In this document: positions 38,101 through 50,136 of the stretch, in pieces | Layout: the number at the start of each line of letters is the position of its first letter | Numbering within the stretch: position 1 is the stretch's first letter | NCBI GenBank assembly: GCA_023375675.1 | Contig: JALQBC010000003.1 | Span: 1,240,001-1,304,000 of the forward strand | DNA length: 64,000 nucleotides | Origin: Cytospora piceicola | Taxonomy: Eukaryota; Ascomycota; Sordariomycetes; Diaporthales; Cytosporaceae | Direction: 5' to 3' | Made by a program: the position numbers and the translations under genes | The notes under the pieces: model-generated | The model's database searches: none | The model's input: the letters and a program-made list of their open reading frames with translations, nothing else | What the model was told of the DNA's origin: nothing

Positions 38101-39488
38101 TTGAAAATCACCTCGACGTCGTAGCCTGGTCGCAAATATCTCCTTCTTTGTGGAGAGTCCAGCAGGAAGAGAAAGGCGGATATCAGGCTGTCGGGGGCTT
38201 TGTAGGAGCCTTCGGTGAGGGCGTCGCAAAGAATAGCCAAGCCTCCTGAGGCAAGGACCAGTTGGGGATCCCGGACCAAAATCTCAGCTAGGGTCTCCAA
38301 GCATATTGGCCGGAGCCTGTCATCACTGTGCTCTGCAATGGAGACGACTGTCCGCACGACAGCCCTGGAAAGCTCACGAATGCCGTCCTTGATGTCTAAG
38401 AAGGCCCGCACAAACTTCAGTGCTTGTTCTCTCTCCAAGTCGGCTTTCCGATCCTTTATCAGGGATCTAGAATATATTAGCTTCGAACACCTCGTTTGCG
38501 GTGAATTGGTGACCTACGATATCACAACATAGTCGGTATTGAGGGTACGAATCTTCTTGAGAGAAGACCTATCCGACATGGCGTAGCGGGTCATGCGATA
38601 CCCTGCAGCAACGACCTCTCTGCTCTCACTCAAGAGCATAACTTGCACCCTCAGGCCAAAGACTGACCACACAAGGTCATACTTCAAGATGGGAGTCTGC
38701 TTGAACAGGTCGACAAGACTGTTGGCCTTGGCAACGTAGTACTCAGGCGTCAAGCCGTCCACCTCCAATGCCTGCAACAGCTCCCCGAGCCGATAGGTAG
38801 GGTCGACCACCTCTTCGATATCTGACCCGGCGCCACTTCTTGATGCGCTCTGTGGAGATCGCATAACCCTGGCGGGGAAGAAGCCCTCGCCCGATGGTCG
38901 TATGGGTGTGGAAGGAGCCACCTGTGACTGAAGTTCCTCTATCCGATGCTTGAGACCCCTGATGCGAGAGTAGGATGAATTCAGCTCAGCCTCGACCTTT
39001 GCTTTCTGTTCCTTGACATGTTTTGGCTTTTTGGCATTCAAAGCCTCCAGCATGTTCTCGCTGCCCTCCTTGATCTTGTTCTCTCTAGCCAGTTCGTCCC
39101 GCAAGTCGGCCAAAAGCTTGTCTGTAGCTTTGTTGTCCCCAACCTCATCCAAGGTTCCCAGGCTGTTGTAGATGTCCATCCTTGACCCTGCCCTCGAAAG
39201 CGCTACCTGACTTCTCATGTCGGAGCTGAAGCTGCCAGGCCCAGCCATGGTGGAAGGATTGACGCTGGCGCCCCGAGCTGCTGCGGAGACCGTGCGGACT
39301 GATGGGGCACCATTTGATGGGCCCGGGGGCTGGAGACCGGTTCCATCGTTGAGGTCAAGGCTTGTTCGAGGGCGGAGGACGGGGGTGATAGCACTGGAGG
39401 CGGAATGTGAAGCGAAAACCTTTTCCTTCTGGGCTGGCGTAGGATTGGGCGTCGCCGAGGTGCTCAGTACAGCTGGCGGCCCATCCAT
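35153..39488 (-). CDS. TSC11: TORC2 subunit RICTOR (Avo3/Tsc11/Ste16 family)
   Basis: Three exons (minus): 39488-38518, 38466-37014 and 36961-35153, introns 51 and 52 bp; 1,410 residues. Rictor is the scaffold of TOR complex 2, which phosphorylates AGC kinases such as Ypk1/Gad8 at the plasma membrane to control actin, lipids and stress. Residues 1-110 are disordered. About 120-192 form an HR1-like coiled coil (LLADLRDELARENKIKEG, SYSRIRGLKHRIEELQSQ), typical of fungal homologues. After DYVVISSLIKDRKADLEREQ comes the armadillo-like RICTOR N-terminal domain (CLETLAEILVRDPQLVLASG, YLVDNKVLRQIAECLAQCDP), then the middle region LFSKDRLVDTVSGGYFAMLG with RWRMFNMM, and a later phosphorylation-type domain with GCMWAVGNVGSMERGAPFLE, a family signature. 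The Ser/Arg-rich C-terminus ends ARRGTT. Junctions restore family sequence. Expression features are not visible. Confidence 0.94.
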
Positions 39489-41482
39489 TGCTCCTCCTCA
39501 GGGGGGCGATCGCTGTCGCCCCAGCATCCGAGTTCGTCCTATGCCATTCACAGTGAATATTTTCGGTCGGCAATCGATGTGTGTTGGTCCGCGGTTTGGG
39601 GGCTCGGTCGGTCGGTCGTGGACTGGGAGGTAGGTGGGTGTTGGAGTGGGAGTGGGAGTTGAATGGGATAGATGCTTGGAAAGCTAGGACGTGGTCGCCC
39701 AGATCAAGGCGTATCTATGTTGATTGGAATACCTCTTCTGGAATGATACGAAAGCAATCAGCTGTGCAGTAACGTGGAGAAGATCTGGCACATGAATATG
39801 TGGTGGATGTTGTTGATGTTGTCTCAATTGTATCAATGTTGATGTTGGGGACGTCTGCAATGCGACGGACGAGTGACCACTAGCAACAGTAAGTTGGTGG
39901 GGTACGGTGGAACAGGGGTAGCATCCCTGTCAACCTTGGAGGGCAGACGCACCTGGGCAGAACTCAGCTCAAGGTAATCCGTGCTCTAATCCGTACCTAC
40001 TTGATCAGGAATTATCCTTCCTTCATCCAACTCTACCTGCCTAAGTAGGTACTTCATTACTGCTATAAAACGGGACTTTCTTCTACAAACCGAAGCATGG
40101 AGTCTGTTCCAACCTCTTTGTCATGTTAAGGGCTCCTGCTGAAGATGGCAGACGGCAGATAGCACGGAAACGGCCTCTAATATATCTCAGGAATGGCATT
40201 TGTGGTTGCTATAGACCCAGCTACATGTGTTCATCCTCACTGACGGAAAGGAAGGAAGTTCTTTGATTAACTACCTACTTAAGTAGGTACCTATGTAGTA
40301 ATAGTACTTGGATCCGTACTAAGTGCGGTCACAACCTCCATCGTCTATCATCAGGGTATTCTTGCTCCAGAGTATCAACCTCTGGGTCATCAGCATCCTC
40401 GAGAATCATCCCGCCTTTGAGTACCTAGGTATCCACCAAGTGTTCTCACTATAATCTCCTGTGGGTGACCGCCTTATATGGTTGATTACTGGATGTCTGA
40501 TGGTAAGCAAACAAATACTGCTTGCTCATGGCTCATGAACCATATCTCGAGCCAACCATATACGCCCTACTTGTCAGGGACCAGTCGTACGATGCAGTAT
40601 CTCCAAGGGCTGACTTCCATCTGATGAGAATCCAGCCATCCACAATCATCCCGCGATATACCTCCGTGCTAGTACTACTACTACCTACCAAAGTACCTAG
40701 GTAGTCATTCACCTGGGAGTCGGTGATATGTACCTGACCCTGTCCTGTGTAACTGAACCTCTGCAAATGAAGCTCGAGGAGGAAAACCCCTGCTTGCGGC
40801 AATGCAGGTCAGCCGACAGGAGAAGATCCAAGACACCTACCTGCACAAACCTGGAATATCAGCCCTTTTCCAATACCGGTACAGCTTCAAAAACAACACT
40901 CCATCGTCGGTAGGTTTTCTCTTGATATCTCCACTCCCGAAAATCATTCCAGAGCCTTGGCCTTTGGATCTTGGCTGAACGGGGTCTTTTTTCAAATGAC
41001 GAGTCACCGAACACAATCGATCAACAGGCTCATTCTAACATGTTCTCTCGGCGGGTTCCGAGCGGCATGGCGCTGGCTGCCGCCCGCTGTGGGGGGCTCC
41101 AAACGCCCGGTGCGGACCACCGCCCTCGCAAGTTCCATCGGGGTTGCTCCCGGCTCGGCTAGGCTCTTCTGCCTTTGCCCTTTCTAGACCATCTTCTATC
41201 TCTACCCGGGGGAGCCTATCTGGAGGAGAAACGGTCGATTGTACAGTCCTTGCGAGCCGGCCATAAATATCTCTTCTGTTCCCTCAACAAGACCCAGATC
41301 GAGATACTTCAGTACTCTTGTGTTCTTCGACAAACATCATTCAACTACCCTGTCTAACATCCACTCTCATCTGCTACAAACTTTATCGTGAACCATTCTT
41401 CTTGACTTTACTTCTCACTTGAAACTGTGATACTTCCTGTCTGCCGGGTCCCATACACTCACCCCAATAAACCTCAACAAAC
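39489..41482. other. Spacer between divergent TSC11 and uricase genes
   Basis: This 2-kb spacer holds both promoters. It includes several CTACCTA/TAGGTAG motifs (about 40040, 40270, 40424, 40694). No additional gene is seen. Confidence 0.6.
41263..41270 (+). promoter_or_regulatory. Possible TATA element of the uricase gene
   Basis: ATAAATAT lies 213-220 bases before the uricase start codon. The C/T-rich sequence that follows (CTCTTCTGTTCCCTC) resembles a fungal transcription start region, which would give a 5' UTR of roughly 150-190 bases. This is a match to a loose consensus only. Confidence 0.3.
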
Positions 41483-42522
41483 ATGCCTTCGCTCGCTTCT
41501 GCCCGGTACGGAAAGGACAATGTCCGCGTCTACAAGGTCCACAAGGACGAGGAGACCGGTGTCCAGACCGTCACGGAGATGACCGTTACCTGCCTGCTCG
41601 AGGGAGAGATCGAGACATCGTAAGAAACCCATTTGCAATTCTTATCCCAAAGCTCATGAGGCTAACACCGAATTCCAGCTACACCCGGGCCGACAACAGC
41701 GTCGTCGTGGCCACGGACTCGATGAAGAACACCATCTACATCAAGGCCAAGGAGCACCCCGTCAACCCGCCCGAGCTCTTCGCCGCCACGCTCGGCCAGC
41801 ACTTCGTGGACACGTACGCGCACATCACCAGCGCGCACATCAAGCTCGTCGTGCACCGCTGGACGCGCATGGTCATCGACGGCAAGCCGCACCCGCACTC
41901 CTTCTACCGCGACGGCCAGGAGACCCGCAACGTCGAGGCCGTCGTCACCAAGAAGGACGGCATCACCGTCAAGAGCGGCATCGCCGGCCTGACCGTGCTC
42001 AAGAGCACCGGCTCCGCCTTCCACGGCTTCCTGAGGGACGAGTTCACCACCCTGGGCGAGACCTGGGACCGCATCCTGTCGACCGACGTGGACTGCGGCT
42101 GGACGTGGAAGACCTTCGCCGACCTGAAGGCCGTGCAGGAGACCGAGTCCAAGTTTAACCCCGCGTGGGAGGCCGCGAGGGAGATCACGATGAAGACGTT
42201 CGCCGAGGATGAGAGCCCTAGCGTGCAGAACACCATGTACAAGATGTGTGAGCAGATATTGGAGGTCGTGCCAGAGGTGGCTCTCACGAATTACTCGCTG
42301 CCGAACAAGCACTACTTCGAGATTGGTAAGTACTTCCTTATAAGTTCCAAGGGACCTCAGCGCTGCATTTCGCTTGGCATTATACATTCAGGGACTGACC
42401 AAGACTTTCTTTTAGACCTGAGCTGGCACAAGGGACTTAAGAACACTGGCAAGGACGCCGAGGTCTACGCCCCTCAGTCTGGCCCCAACGGCCTTATCAA
42501 GTGCGAGGTTTCTCGGTCCTAG
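41483..42522 (+). CDS. uaZ: Urate oxidase (uricase) without canonical peroxisomal tail
   Basis: Exons 41483-41619, 41679-42325 and 42416-42522 give 296 residues. Uricase oxidises urate to 5-hydroxyisourate and H2O2 in purine catabolism, normally in peroxisomes, as a cofactor-free homotetramer. Both T-fold domains are intact, with ARYGKDNVRVYKV (Lys11), VVATDSMKN (Thr58-Asp59), HRWTRMVIDGKPHPHSF, GLTVLKSTGSAFHGFLRDE, ETWDRILSTDVD and LPNKHYFEI (His257), matching the catalytic Lys/Thr/His of Aspergillus flavus uricase with one residue offset from initiator Met. The frame then ends GLIKCEVSRS-stop. Against the 302-residue A. flavus enzyme, six residues including the SKL peroxisome signal are absent. 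The splice phases close, and I found no plausible 3' exon coding SKL. Activity should be unaffected; location may differ. Confidence 0.95.
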
Positions 42523-43198
42523 GGATCCAGTTCTTCGAAAAGCGGTGTTTATGATTTACGACCTCGAGTTTCTTTGAGAAGGCTTATACATTTAATTTAG
42601 AGAGTTGTCGGGGGGTTGGTTGGCGTTGTGATTTTCCAAGGTATTCCCCATTATGGGGATATACCTGACCGCGATACCAGTGCATCACACCTGTCTTAAC
42701 TAGGAATGAATAAAAGATTCTTGGAAATGAACCCAGTACCTATCTATCCACACCACCTGTGATCAAGTATAGATAGATAAAAGGCCAGAACGTGTGATGG
42801 CGCTGTATGTTCGACAAGCCTTTATACGTACGTCGACACAGATAAGATGCCTGAAGGCAATGCTATATATACTCTGTGGCTTACTACGCTCTCCTGCGCT
42901 CTGATGCATATTTTTGACGGACACACCTGGACATGTCCTAAAGTCTACTCCGGTGAATCGGTGCACGCAGACTCGGAATCTGGCAGCAGTTAAGCCACAT
43001 CAAGTCTTGGATGGTCATAGGAATTCCTCAAAAGATATATAGGCCGATGTGCCCATTTTCGTACACCAAGTATACATCAGAGTTAAGCTCCCCCACGGGC
43101 CCAAGCTTGCTCAGTTCCCCATCCGCCTTGCCAGCAACCAACCTCCCGGAAAACCCCCCCTCCGATCCTCCGCTCGCAGCCTCCCCGTCCCGCCTTCT
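42523..43198. other. Convergent 3' spacer between uricase and MRPL23
   Basis: A 676-base spacer between convergent genes. It carries an AATAAA signal for uricase at 42709-42714 and otherwise shows nothing distinctive. Confidence 0.6.
42709..42714 (+). terminator. Possible poly(A) signal of the uricase gene
   Basis: A perfect AATAAA hexamer lies 187 bases after the uricase stop codon. Fungal signals are degenerate, so this is only a candidate. Confidence 0.45.
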
Positions 43199-43842
43199 TC
43201 ATATCCTCTGCGCAGCAACCTCTCTGATCTTGGCCGCGACCTCCTCCCAGCCCTCGCGCCCGACGACCTTGCCCCCGAACCGGAGCGTGTTCTCCCCGTA
43301 CGGGTGCAGGTCGCCCTCGAAGGCCTTGAGCCTGGCCAGCCTCTTCTTCCGCAGCCTGTTCTTGGGCAGCATGCCGCTGACGGCCTTCCGGAGCACCTCG
43401 CTGCCGCCGAACTTCTCCATGAGCACGTCCATGGTGACCTCCTTGAGGGAGCCGGGCCGGGTGTTGTGGCGGTAGTACGACTTGCGGTACTTCTTGGACC
43501 CCGTCGTGTACAGCGCCGCGCAGTTGGTCACGACGACGTAGTCGCCGCAGTCGGTGCTGGGGTCGAAGATGGGCTTGTGCTTGCCCATGAGGAGCGTCGC
43601 GATGCGCGAGGCCAGGCGGCCCAGCGACGGCGGCGTGATGGCCTCTGGGGGCGCCTTGATGGTGCTGAGGGTCGGGTGCGGGGTGGCGGCGGAGATGGAG
43701 TGCCATACGCGGGAGTAGGCCAGTCGGGTCTGTCGTGGAGAGGGGGGTGTCAGTTGTTGCCGCATGCCTTGCGTCCTGCTCAGCTGGGCTGGCGTTGTTC
43801 CTCCTCCCAAAAGCAACTTACGAGACCGACTGTCTGCGACAT
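43199..43842 (-). CDS. MRPL23: Mitochondrial large-subunit ribosomal protein uL13m
   Basis: Exons (minus) 43842-43822 and 43729-43199, intron 92 bp (GTAAGT...CAG), 183 residues, slightly longer than yeast Mrpl23 (163). The first exon codes just MSQTVGL. Family landmarks are LTRLAYSRVWH, ASRIATLLMGKHKPIFDPS, DCGDYVVVTNCAALYTTGSK, KKYRKSYYRHN, MEKFGGSEVLRKAVSGMLPK and LKAFEGDLHPYGEN. uL13m is an early-assembling protein of the mitoribosomal large subunit. It shares a 459-base upstream region with CCS1, transcribed the other way. High GC gives long antisense frames that are not genes. Confidence 0.94.
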
Positions 43843-44301
43843 ATTGACGATGTCAAGAGGGGTTACGGCCCCTCATCCACGTGTAGAAGCTTCGGTATAA
43901 AGTTCTCGAAATTGACGGGTCAGGTCAATTGAGTGGCTTGTTTTACGCGTCGTCGTCCTGTTCACCGTTGATATGGTGTCGCGTAATAGCTATCTGTAGA
44001 TACGTCCGTACCACCTTCAAGCCCGTTCCCTCTCGAAATTTTGGATCCGCTCATCGACGACTTATCTAATCAGCAAGTGGCCCGAGCTCCCTTCAAAACC
44101 CCCCCCCCCCCTGTCAACTGTTCAGGCCGTTCCGTCCGGTTCGGCTCCATGCGGAGCCCCGGCTGCACGCGATTTCAAAGCAAAGAGACAATTTGGACCG
44201 CCGATGACACTTGAGAGAGGTGACATAATTGCAGCAGGCATATCGATGATTTTCAGCAGTTGACGTCCCATCTTTTATTGTTTAGTCTTTCTCTTTCTTC
44301 A
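43843..44301. promoter_or_regulatory. Shared upstream region of MRPL23 and CCS1
   Basis: This 459-base spacer lies between divergent starts and has a poly-C run at about 44100-44111. The last 60 bases before CCS1 are C/T-rich. An additional in-frame ATG for CCS1 lies at 44260. Confidence 0.5.
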
Positions 44302-45683
44302 ATGAGCAAGTCTGCTAGCTTTCTACGCGGCATTTCTGGCATTTCTCTTCTTGGTGCTGCAGGCGCATACTACGCTTACCAGCGGCGTCAACCCATCAGT
44401 CCACTCAGTCCACCTGAAGTAAAGAAGCCAACGTCAACCCCGAAGATGACTGTGGATCGGAAGTTCGAGGTGTGTCCCATCTCTTGAAGGTATCGAGGAC
44501 CCAGCTTCAGTGGTCATCCACTGAAGCCTTGGGGGTCTTTATAGATGCATTTCAGGAATCAATCAGTATTGTAAACCAGGAGTCTTGGCTGATGACACGC
44601 CCATAATACAGACCCTTTTCGCGGTCCCCATGTCCTGCGATGGATGCGCCAAGGACGTTACAGGGGCGCTCTATAAGCTCGACGGAATTTCCAACGTGGA
44701 GGCCAACTTCAAGGACCAGCTGGTCAAAATAGAAGGCACAGGTATGAGAATGACAGGCTGCCATATTCTCACACCCCAATTTCCCGCTGCCCGCGGGCTT
44801 GACTTCGCACTCGAACTATCGTCCCTTTGGCAGTGAGATATCATATGGAATGGTTACTGATGCGCGGACTGGGGCTTGTAGCACCTCCATCAGCTATAGT
44901 CGAGGCGATCGAGGCCACCGGGAGGGATGCAATCCTGAGAGGGTCCGGAGGGTCAAGCAGTGAGTAGCCCCCGTTGCAGCGCGCTATTTACAATCCAAAC
45001 GTAGTGGCAGAAAGTCCTTGGATGTTTTCTTGATTTCAAGTTTTCGTTTACTCCAGGAACCTGGACTAGGACCAGGGCCAAGACCAAGGACATATGCTAA
45101 CCCCATGGCCTCACTCCTTCCACCAACGACAGGCGCGGCAGTCAGTATTCTCGAGACATATTACCTGCTCAAGGAGGAGCGCGACCAGGTGCCGGACCAC
45201 GAGAAGAACAGGGAGGTGAGAGGTCTCGCGCGCATGGTCGAGGTCTCCAAGACGCTGACCCTCGTGGACCTGACGCTGCGCGGCGTGGCGCCGGGGACCT
45301 ACCGAGCGACCATCCGCGAGTACGGAGACCTGAAGGACGGGGCGTCCTCGACGGGGCCCGTGTGGAAGGGGGACCTGACCGCATCCCCGGAGCTGAAGGG
45401 GGACGTGAGAGGTGAGCTCGGCACCGTGGAGGTCGGGCCCGACGGCCGGGGCAGCATCTTCCTGGACCGGCCGTTCCAGGTGTGGGAGGTCATCGGGCAC
45501 GCGTTCATCGTGTCGCCCCATGCCGAGACGGGTGGCCAGGCGCTGCAGAACGACGAGAACACCGTGGTCGGCGTGATTGCCCGGAGCGCGGGTATGTGGG
45601 ACAACGACAAGACGGTGTGCTCGTGCACGGGCAAGACGCTATGGGAGGAGAGGAAGGATGAAGTGAAAAAGGGGATGATGTGA
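44302..45683 (+). CDS. CCS1: Copper chaperone for superoxide dismutase Ccs1
   Basis: Exons 44302-44469, 44612-44741, 44882-44959 and 45133-45683; 308 residues from this ATG. Ccs1 delivers copper to Cu,Zn-SOD1 and oxidises its disulfide in cytosol and mitochondrial intermembrane space. Domain 1 is heavy-metal-associated with the M63-x-C65-x-x-C68 site (FAVPMSCDGCAKDV); domain 2 is SOD-like (GVAPGTYRATIREYGDL, GSIFLDRPFQVWEVIGHAFI); domain 3 has the C288-x-C290 site (VCSCTGKTLWEERKDE). Yeast Ccs1 is 249 residues and corresponds to a start near Met49 (MTVDRKFE, 44446). The extra 48 residues have basic ends and a hydrophobic stretch (about 11-26, ISGISLLGAAGAYYAY), like a mitochondrial anchor. 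A further in-frame ATG exists at 44260. Which start is used is unknown. The 173-bp third intron was placed by restoring SSSAAVSILE. Confidence 0.9.
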
Positions 45684-48379
45684 ACAGGGGGCTCAATGAA
45701 GGGGCCACGCCGTGGATTCGTAGTGTAGATACATCTCCCAGATCACATAGCCGAAGATTTGCCTATTTCAACCCTTCCAACGTGAGATCGCTGTAGTTGG
45801 GTTAGCTTGTCTGGCGGGAGAACATGGAGATCAGCTGTACCGAGAATAAGGGGCCCATGGTGATCTATAAGGTCCATGGGACAAGGCGCGTATATTTGCA
45901 TGGTTAGCTGGGGTGTAAGGCGGACGGCCAATTCAATACGTACTTAAGTATTATGGCAGCGGTCGTCTCGTCTCCAAGGCTTGGTCAAACACTGTTGGTA
46001 CCGCATATCATCCATATGCAACGACTTGCGGTTAGCCCACGAGACGGCAACGATAGTTCGGAGGCAACTTTACAAACCGATATTTGACAAGAGCAAGACA
46101 GCCATCCATCCGGCTCATGTTGACGGGATGACGGGGCGGTCAGATGGAGGTTCCGATCAAACACGGCCTGTCCTGGCCCTTGACGCACGGGATATTTGAT
46201 CGATGCAACGTGCCATCGGACAGACTTGACCATAGAAGCTTTGCTTTCTATCACCAGCACAACTCAGGGCATCAAATTCCTCCTGAAATCAGTCTGGCCG
46301 AGGGTGGAAATATATCACAATTCCCGGTGATGTGGTGACACTTTTGGATGTTCTTCATCGAACTGTAAGATGACGATCAGAGCCAAACCGCCAACAGCTG
46401 CGGCCGTCCAACAAGTATTCTGCAAAATCGCACGGTATTACAGTAACATCACTGGCAATAGTTACCTGGCCGGTTGATCGCCCATAGACTTGGCGGTAGA
46501 TGCCGGTACCAAGGTTGTTCGGGCCTCATTCGAATCAGTCCTTGAATCCCCAGGTTGGGGTCTGCTCAAGAACGGCTAAGATGAAAGGTCTGCACTATGT
46601 GACTTAATCGTAATGAGAGCATGTTCGTTTTCTCGCGTTTTAGTATCCCAAAGGCTCGTCTGGCGAGCCGAGTACAACATCGAAGCTTCCAAGGTTGTTT
46701 TATAAGGTACCTGGGTAGGTTCAGAGGTTGAAACTTCAACACAGATCCTGTCGCAGGAAAAGTGACCATGCTACTACTCCCCCGATCGCATACCGGCAGC
46801 ATAGTTGACGAACCCAGGAGCGATCATTCCGACATCAGACGAAAGTCCATGATCATGGATAGACTACTATATGGGTTAGGGGCCGTGGCTGTCACTTGCT
46901 GCGACAAGGAGCTTACTTCAGAGCCAAGTTTGCGGCAGGTGATAGCCCGAAGAAAAAGGTTCACCACTGAAGCCGCCTACGTTGCGTGTACCTTGCACCA
47001 AGGCCGTGACCCGTTATTTCGACTCCATCGTCTTCGGACCTTGAGGAGGTTTCGAGCCGGACTGCTCGCGATCTTCCTACCATCGCCAAGTGTGCCATAG
47101 CTGAGTTGTGTCTCTGCCTTGCATGGCAAACTATTCACGCATTTGTGTGAGGGGGAAATCTCCCACCGCCGGGCACGCATTCGTAGATCTGGGCATGTGC
47201 CGTGTGCTTTGCAATTACGTGGTGCGTCGTCACATTCTATCCAAAAAGGCTGTGTAGTACCGGGGATAGATTTCAAACAGGCTGAGCAGGAAGCGAATTT
47301 CGCAGCTTCCCCATTCGTCGGCGGCGTCGGTTGTCAAAGGTGTGGAGCCATATGGGAGCAGCCGATGGTAACAGTGTCACAGTGCCAGTCTCCCAATGCA
47401 ACCCTGAGAAGCACGGAATGCTTTGTCGAAAGAATTGGCCGGCATTCATTCCTTGTCTCCTTGTGTCGGGTAAAGGATGATGCTTGAAGAAGGATAGTGC
47501 CAGAACCTCGATTGCAGTAGGTTGCCGTGGAGTAACACGCGTGCATTTGTAATTATAACAGAGGATCTAAAACGAGTCTGGGTCAAAACATTGAATTTTG
47601 GTTCCTAATCGTCGAATATCTTCCGAGGCTGGTTTGCTATGTAGGTCATTCATTGTCTTCAGAGATGGTGGCCCCCAGGTGCCCACGATCAGAATTCAGC
47701 TTCCCGGATCAGCCCGCACAAGAATCGTATCACTGACCCACGGCGGCCCATGATGCTATGGCTCCAGTCAGCCCTTCAGCATGCCATTGACACGGGGATG
47801 AGGCCAGTTCTTCGTGACATCAGACATTTGGCCGTTGGCGCTCGCCTGTCGCGGCTGTGCTGTGCCGCAGTCTGTCTTCTCTTCACGCAAGTTAATTAGG
47901 CTTTTGAAGACTCCTAGTTACTAAATATGGAAATTTGCCTTGTAAGCGTTTCTAAAAGCGCCATAGACAGGCATCGCCAGTCGACCTGTGGTGTTTCGTT
48001 GCAGAAGCTGTTGGCTGTTGAGGGCGGGAAGCAGCGTGGCAAGGCGTAGCAGCTGAGTAGTGGGCACGGGATTAGGCTCGCCCCGAGCTCTGTATAGGCC
48101 ACAGCCGGCCAATGAGATGCGGCTCAGGGTTTGGAGCCGGCCCAAGACGGAAAGAGGTGTGGTTCTAGGAACCCGACAAGTTAGGAATTTAAGATTTTAC
48201 GCGCCGCCGGGAACAACTCATGTGGGATGTTGTGTGAACACCTGCAGGCACTGACAGGCAACAGGGGGGGCCATGACACGGAGGGGCCAATCGAGGGCCC
48301 AGACCTGAAGGGCTCGGAACACGTTATGCATAGACGGGGTTGACAAGGGCGGTAAAAAAGAAACCCTATATGTTACCTA

Positions 48380-49720
48380 TGTGTGTTACAAGAGCCTGGC
48401 CCAAAACATACCTACTTCTTAGTACTTACTTACCTACTTACCTAGGTACCTACCTACTGTGTAGTTGCGTACCCAGGTGCTCAAGGGAGATACGGATCCA
48501 TACATACATACCTACCTAGGTAGGTACATGGCATGCGATTTTGTGGTGCTCTCCCATGGGCATCGAGAATATGTTCTGCATAGAAATTCGATGACAACCA
48601 ACATTGCCATGTGGCTTGCGACGTCACTAGAACTGAAATAGACACCTAGGTATATCGATATATATACACGTAGGTAGTAATAGCCCCCGAGCCTAGAGAG
48701 CTGCCAACACACACACACACACACACACACATACACACACACCACCACGGCAGCTTGACACCTATGAAATATCACCTGGCGGGCGGGCGGCTTAAGGCGG
48801 AAGCTGAGAGGCTGGCTGCACGTGGTATCCGGTGACATTGGCAGCGAGCCCAGGCTACCTAGGTACCTAGGTATCCCTGCCTCCTAAGTACCTACCTAGG
48901 TAGGTATACACACTGTTGTTGCTAGAATCCGCAACAAAAGGACCTCGGTTTTTTTTTCTTCCTTTTTTTTTCTTTCCTAGATGTGGATGCGATTTCCCTC
49001 ACCGCAACAACGAATAACTGTGAATAGGTTATAGTCTACAAGCTAGGGAAGTTAGCTGGGACCCGAGACCTTGGGCTCTCAGTGCCAACTACCTACTCAA
49101 GCAATTAGTGTAGGCACTAAGTACCCAGGTAGACCAGGGGCTTCCAAGGTTCCAAGGTTGTTTTACAGGCACCCCCCTCCTGACCCGCAGGTGTCCCGAG
49201 GGGTTACACCTTTCATTACGTCTTGAATGCCTTCTTGTTCCCGACCCCAGCCTCTTGTCACACCACCATTGTTTGGTGCACAATGCACCACTACCAGACG
49301 TCTTGAAAAGTTGAGACAGACTTTTCCTGTTGATAAGTGTTTGAGAGGAGGATGACTTCAGGTAGAAGGGCAGGGCAATGGTCTCTTCAAGTACGGTTAC
49401 GGCATGTCCAGGAAGATGCTTCACTGCGCGGAGCGGGCTGCAATATAAAACATACGACTCCTCCATACCTGACGACAACTACGTGCATAGTAGTATATTA
49501 CCTATGTACCTAGGTAGGTACCTCGATACCTAGGTACCTATATAGTAGTGTACCTACCTAGGTACCTTGATACCGCCAGGCTGTATGGGGGTTAGAGAGC
49601 CATGAATGTCATGCAGAGCTACAGCTACAGCTACACAGTACCTACCTAGGTACCTACCTATCTAGGGAGGTATCTATCTACTTAAGTACATACCTAGGTA
49701 GGTAGCCATCGTTGCTTTGC
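48380..49720. repeat. Cluster of TACCTAGGTA palindromic repeats
   Basis: Arrays of CTAC/CTAG/GTAG tetramers occur at 48411-48472, 48503-48530, 48640-48680, 48855-48907, 49499-49565 and 49638-49711. The core CCTAGG is self-complementary, and the arrays flip from CCTA to TAGG within each block, so each could fold into a hairpin. Single copies are scattered through other spacers but not in coding exons. Confidence 0.85.
48707..48742 (+). repeat. (AC)n dinucleotide microsatellite
   Basis: About 18 AC units with one AT interruption near 48732. Confidence 0.9.
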
Positions 49721-50136
49721 CCAGGTACACTGTAGTCGGCATCTTGGCGTTTTCTTCTCCATTGCTCCGACTAGGCGCTGGCCTTGCCTTTCCATCGACC
49801 ATTCATTCGCCACCATTGCTTCTCTTCGATCAGAGAAGCCGAATTTGGCCACATCAAACGGCCGGTTGATCCCCAAACCTCCACACCCCATCCAGTCCTC
49901 TTCTTGAACAGGCCAAATCTCTGCTATCGGACCAGACTCTTAACATACTTGCAAACCTGCTTACTTGCTTACTTGGGGTGTTCTGTCGTGGCTGGCTGAC
50001 TGTTCTTTGCCGAAACCTTGGAACCTCCTCCACTTACATCAATGGAAAAGATAACCAAAGACACAAGATCAATCCGACACCACAAACTACAAACTGCAGA
50101 CCACCACCACGCCACCCAGCCACCCACCTATCCACC

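Noticed and set aside
41662..42387. 241-codon frame antisense to uricase
   Set aside because: Shadow of the GC-rich uricase exon; it crosses uricase introns and has no motif.
43049..43900. 283-codon forward frame over MRPL23
   Set aside because: Antisense shadow with Arg/Ala/Gly bias; MRPL23 on the minus strand explains the region.
45070..45132. Earlier acceptor (about 45057) for CCS1 exon 4
   Set aside because: Using it leads to an in-frame stop after roughly a dozen codons, while the acceptor at 45132 restores the family sequence AAVSILE.
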